From positions 1 to 5,953 of the forward strand of contig JANQHA010000477.1 in assembly GCA_028282865.1 (NCBI GenBank): 5,953 bases of DNA. Direction: 5' to 3'. This document shows, one piece after another, positions 5,658 through 5,953 of the stretch. The notes below the pieces were generated by a model, which saw nothing but the letters and a program-made list of their open reading frames with translations, was not told the origin of the DNA and did no database searches. Both the position numbers and the translations under genes were made by a program. Numbering within the stretch: the first letter of the stretch is position 1; each line of letters begins with the position of its first letter. This stretch comes from Oligoflexales bacterium (GTDB lineage: Bacteria; Bdellovibrionota_B; Oligoflexia; Oligoflexales; CACXFL01).

Positions 5658-5663
5658 TTATTA

Positions 5664-5953
5664 ATGAGACAGGTAAAAATTCTATTTTTGATACTACATA
5701 TATTGTTGTTGTGGAGTTGTAAGCAGAGAGCTGAATCCTCCTCTGTTAAAGGGAGTTCAGAAAAGTCGCTTTCAGTTTGTTCATCTGAAATACGACCGGC
5801 GGCTGGTGACAAATTCAAGTTATCAGAAAATCTATTTAACTCTATCGTGGAAATATCAAAGTCACAAAAAGAGCTTGATTGCAGATTTTTACTTAACTTA
5901 GTCAATTTAGTTGATACGACACATAAATTTTTTGATCTTCAGTATAAGCCAAA
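5664..5953 (+). CDS. Partial lipoprotein, N-terminal 96 residues
   Basis: The ATG follows AGAGG at a six-base distance, and the frame stays open for 96 codons to the right edge. Residues 1-18 (MRQVKILFLILHILLLWS) are a textbook lipoprotein signal peptide. The lipobox LWSC has Cys19 as acceptor. After a Ser-rich linker (residues 23-36) comes VCSSEIRPAAGDKF. A probably helical part follows (LSENLFNSIVEIS, ELDCRFLLNLVNLVD), with Cys40 and Cys72 as possible disulfide partners. No family is recognised from this portion. The frame on the opposite strand here (5905-5639) lacks a ribosome binding site and a signal, and is a shadow. The gene is divergent from the GNGGD lipoprotein and separated from it by 351 bases of non-coding DNA. 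It is the fourth predicted lipoprotein gene in the window. Confidence 0.8.
   Translation, partial: MRQVKILFLILHILLLWSCKQRAESSSVKGSSEKSLSVCSSEIRPAAGDKFKLSENLFNSIVEISKSQKELDCRFLLNLVNLVDTTHKFFDLQYKP

Larger units (their letters stand above)
5312..5663. other. Intergenic region between divergent lipoprotein genes
   Basis: No convincing gene was seen on either strand. The stretch should carry promoters for the minus-strand lipoprotein (start 5311) and the plus-strand lipoprotein (start 5664), but I found no pair of -35 and -10 boxes worth calling. It contains an 8-base direct repeat (5378-5404), a perfect inverted repeat (5488-5505), and a 19-base segment (5425-5443) similar to one upstream of the first lipoprotein operon. 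Its length, several times what two promoters need, leaves room for regulation or an unrecognised small RNA. Confidence 0.6.

Noticed and set aside
5639..5905. Minus-strand open frame of 88 codons at the right end
   Set aside because: It lies opposite the plus-strand lipoprotein with a clear ribosome binding site, signal peptide and lipobox. The minus frame has no comparable start signal.

Overview
The window is AT-rich and suggests a member of the Bdellovibrionota (Bdellovibrio / Oligoflexia type). The evidence is the mix of families, all inferred by reading the translations without a database search. They are a TIGR02147/DUF4423-type regulator, an Lcl C-terminal (DUF1566-like) domain, and a lipoprotein with a 'GNGGD' N-terminus, an 'LHELVYR' core and 'FYxxGxPK' C-terminal repeats. 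No phage, transposase, CRISPR, rRNA or tRNA signature was seen.

Left edge to 2797, plus strand. A partial gene (to 292) resembles the C-terminal half of a C-methyltransferase-like protein. After a 160-base gap with a possible promoter comes a two-gene lipoprotein operon. Its first gene (453-1488) starts with a good ribosome binding site and lipobox, but its reading frame is broken at a run of seven A (690-696). With six A, one continuous 344-residue lipoprotein is restored, with a C-terminal beta-helix-like repeat. Four bases later a 434-residue lipoprotein begins (1493-2797), joining an Lcl-like domain to about five HEAT repeats.

2815 to 5311, minus strand, convergent with the operon. In transcription order there is a lipoprotein starting at TTG 5311 and stopping at an amber codon (4253-4255), then an open frame in exactly the same register (to 3701), then the TIGR02147-type regulator (3621-2815). 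The middle frame carries the FYxxG repeats expected at the C-terminus of the upstream lipoprotein. The two are most simply one gene of about 536 residues split by an in-frame TAG. A perfect 16-bp palindrome lies just upstream of the regulator.

5312 to the end. A 351-base non-coding stretch holds a direct repeat and a perfect inverted repeat. It separates the minus-strand lipoprotein from a divergent plus-strand lipoprotein gene (5664 onward), which runs off the window.

Taken together this is an accessory cell-envelope locus: four predicted lipoproteins (one incomplete, two interrupted) around a regulator of a family typical of predatory bacteria. What the proteins do is unknown. The two interruptions, an extra base in a homopolymer and an amber codon, are the most notable observations. 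They could be sequencing errors, gene decay, phase variation or recoding.
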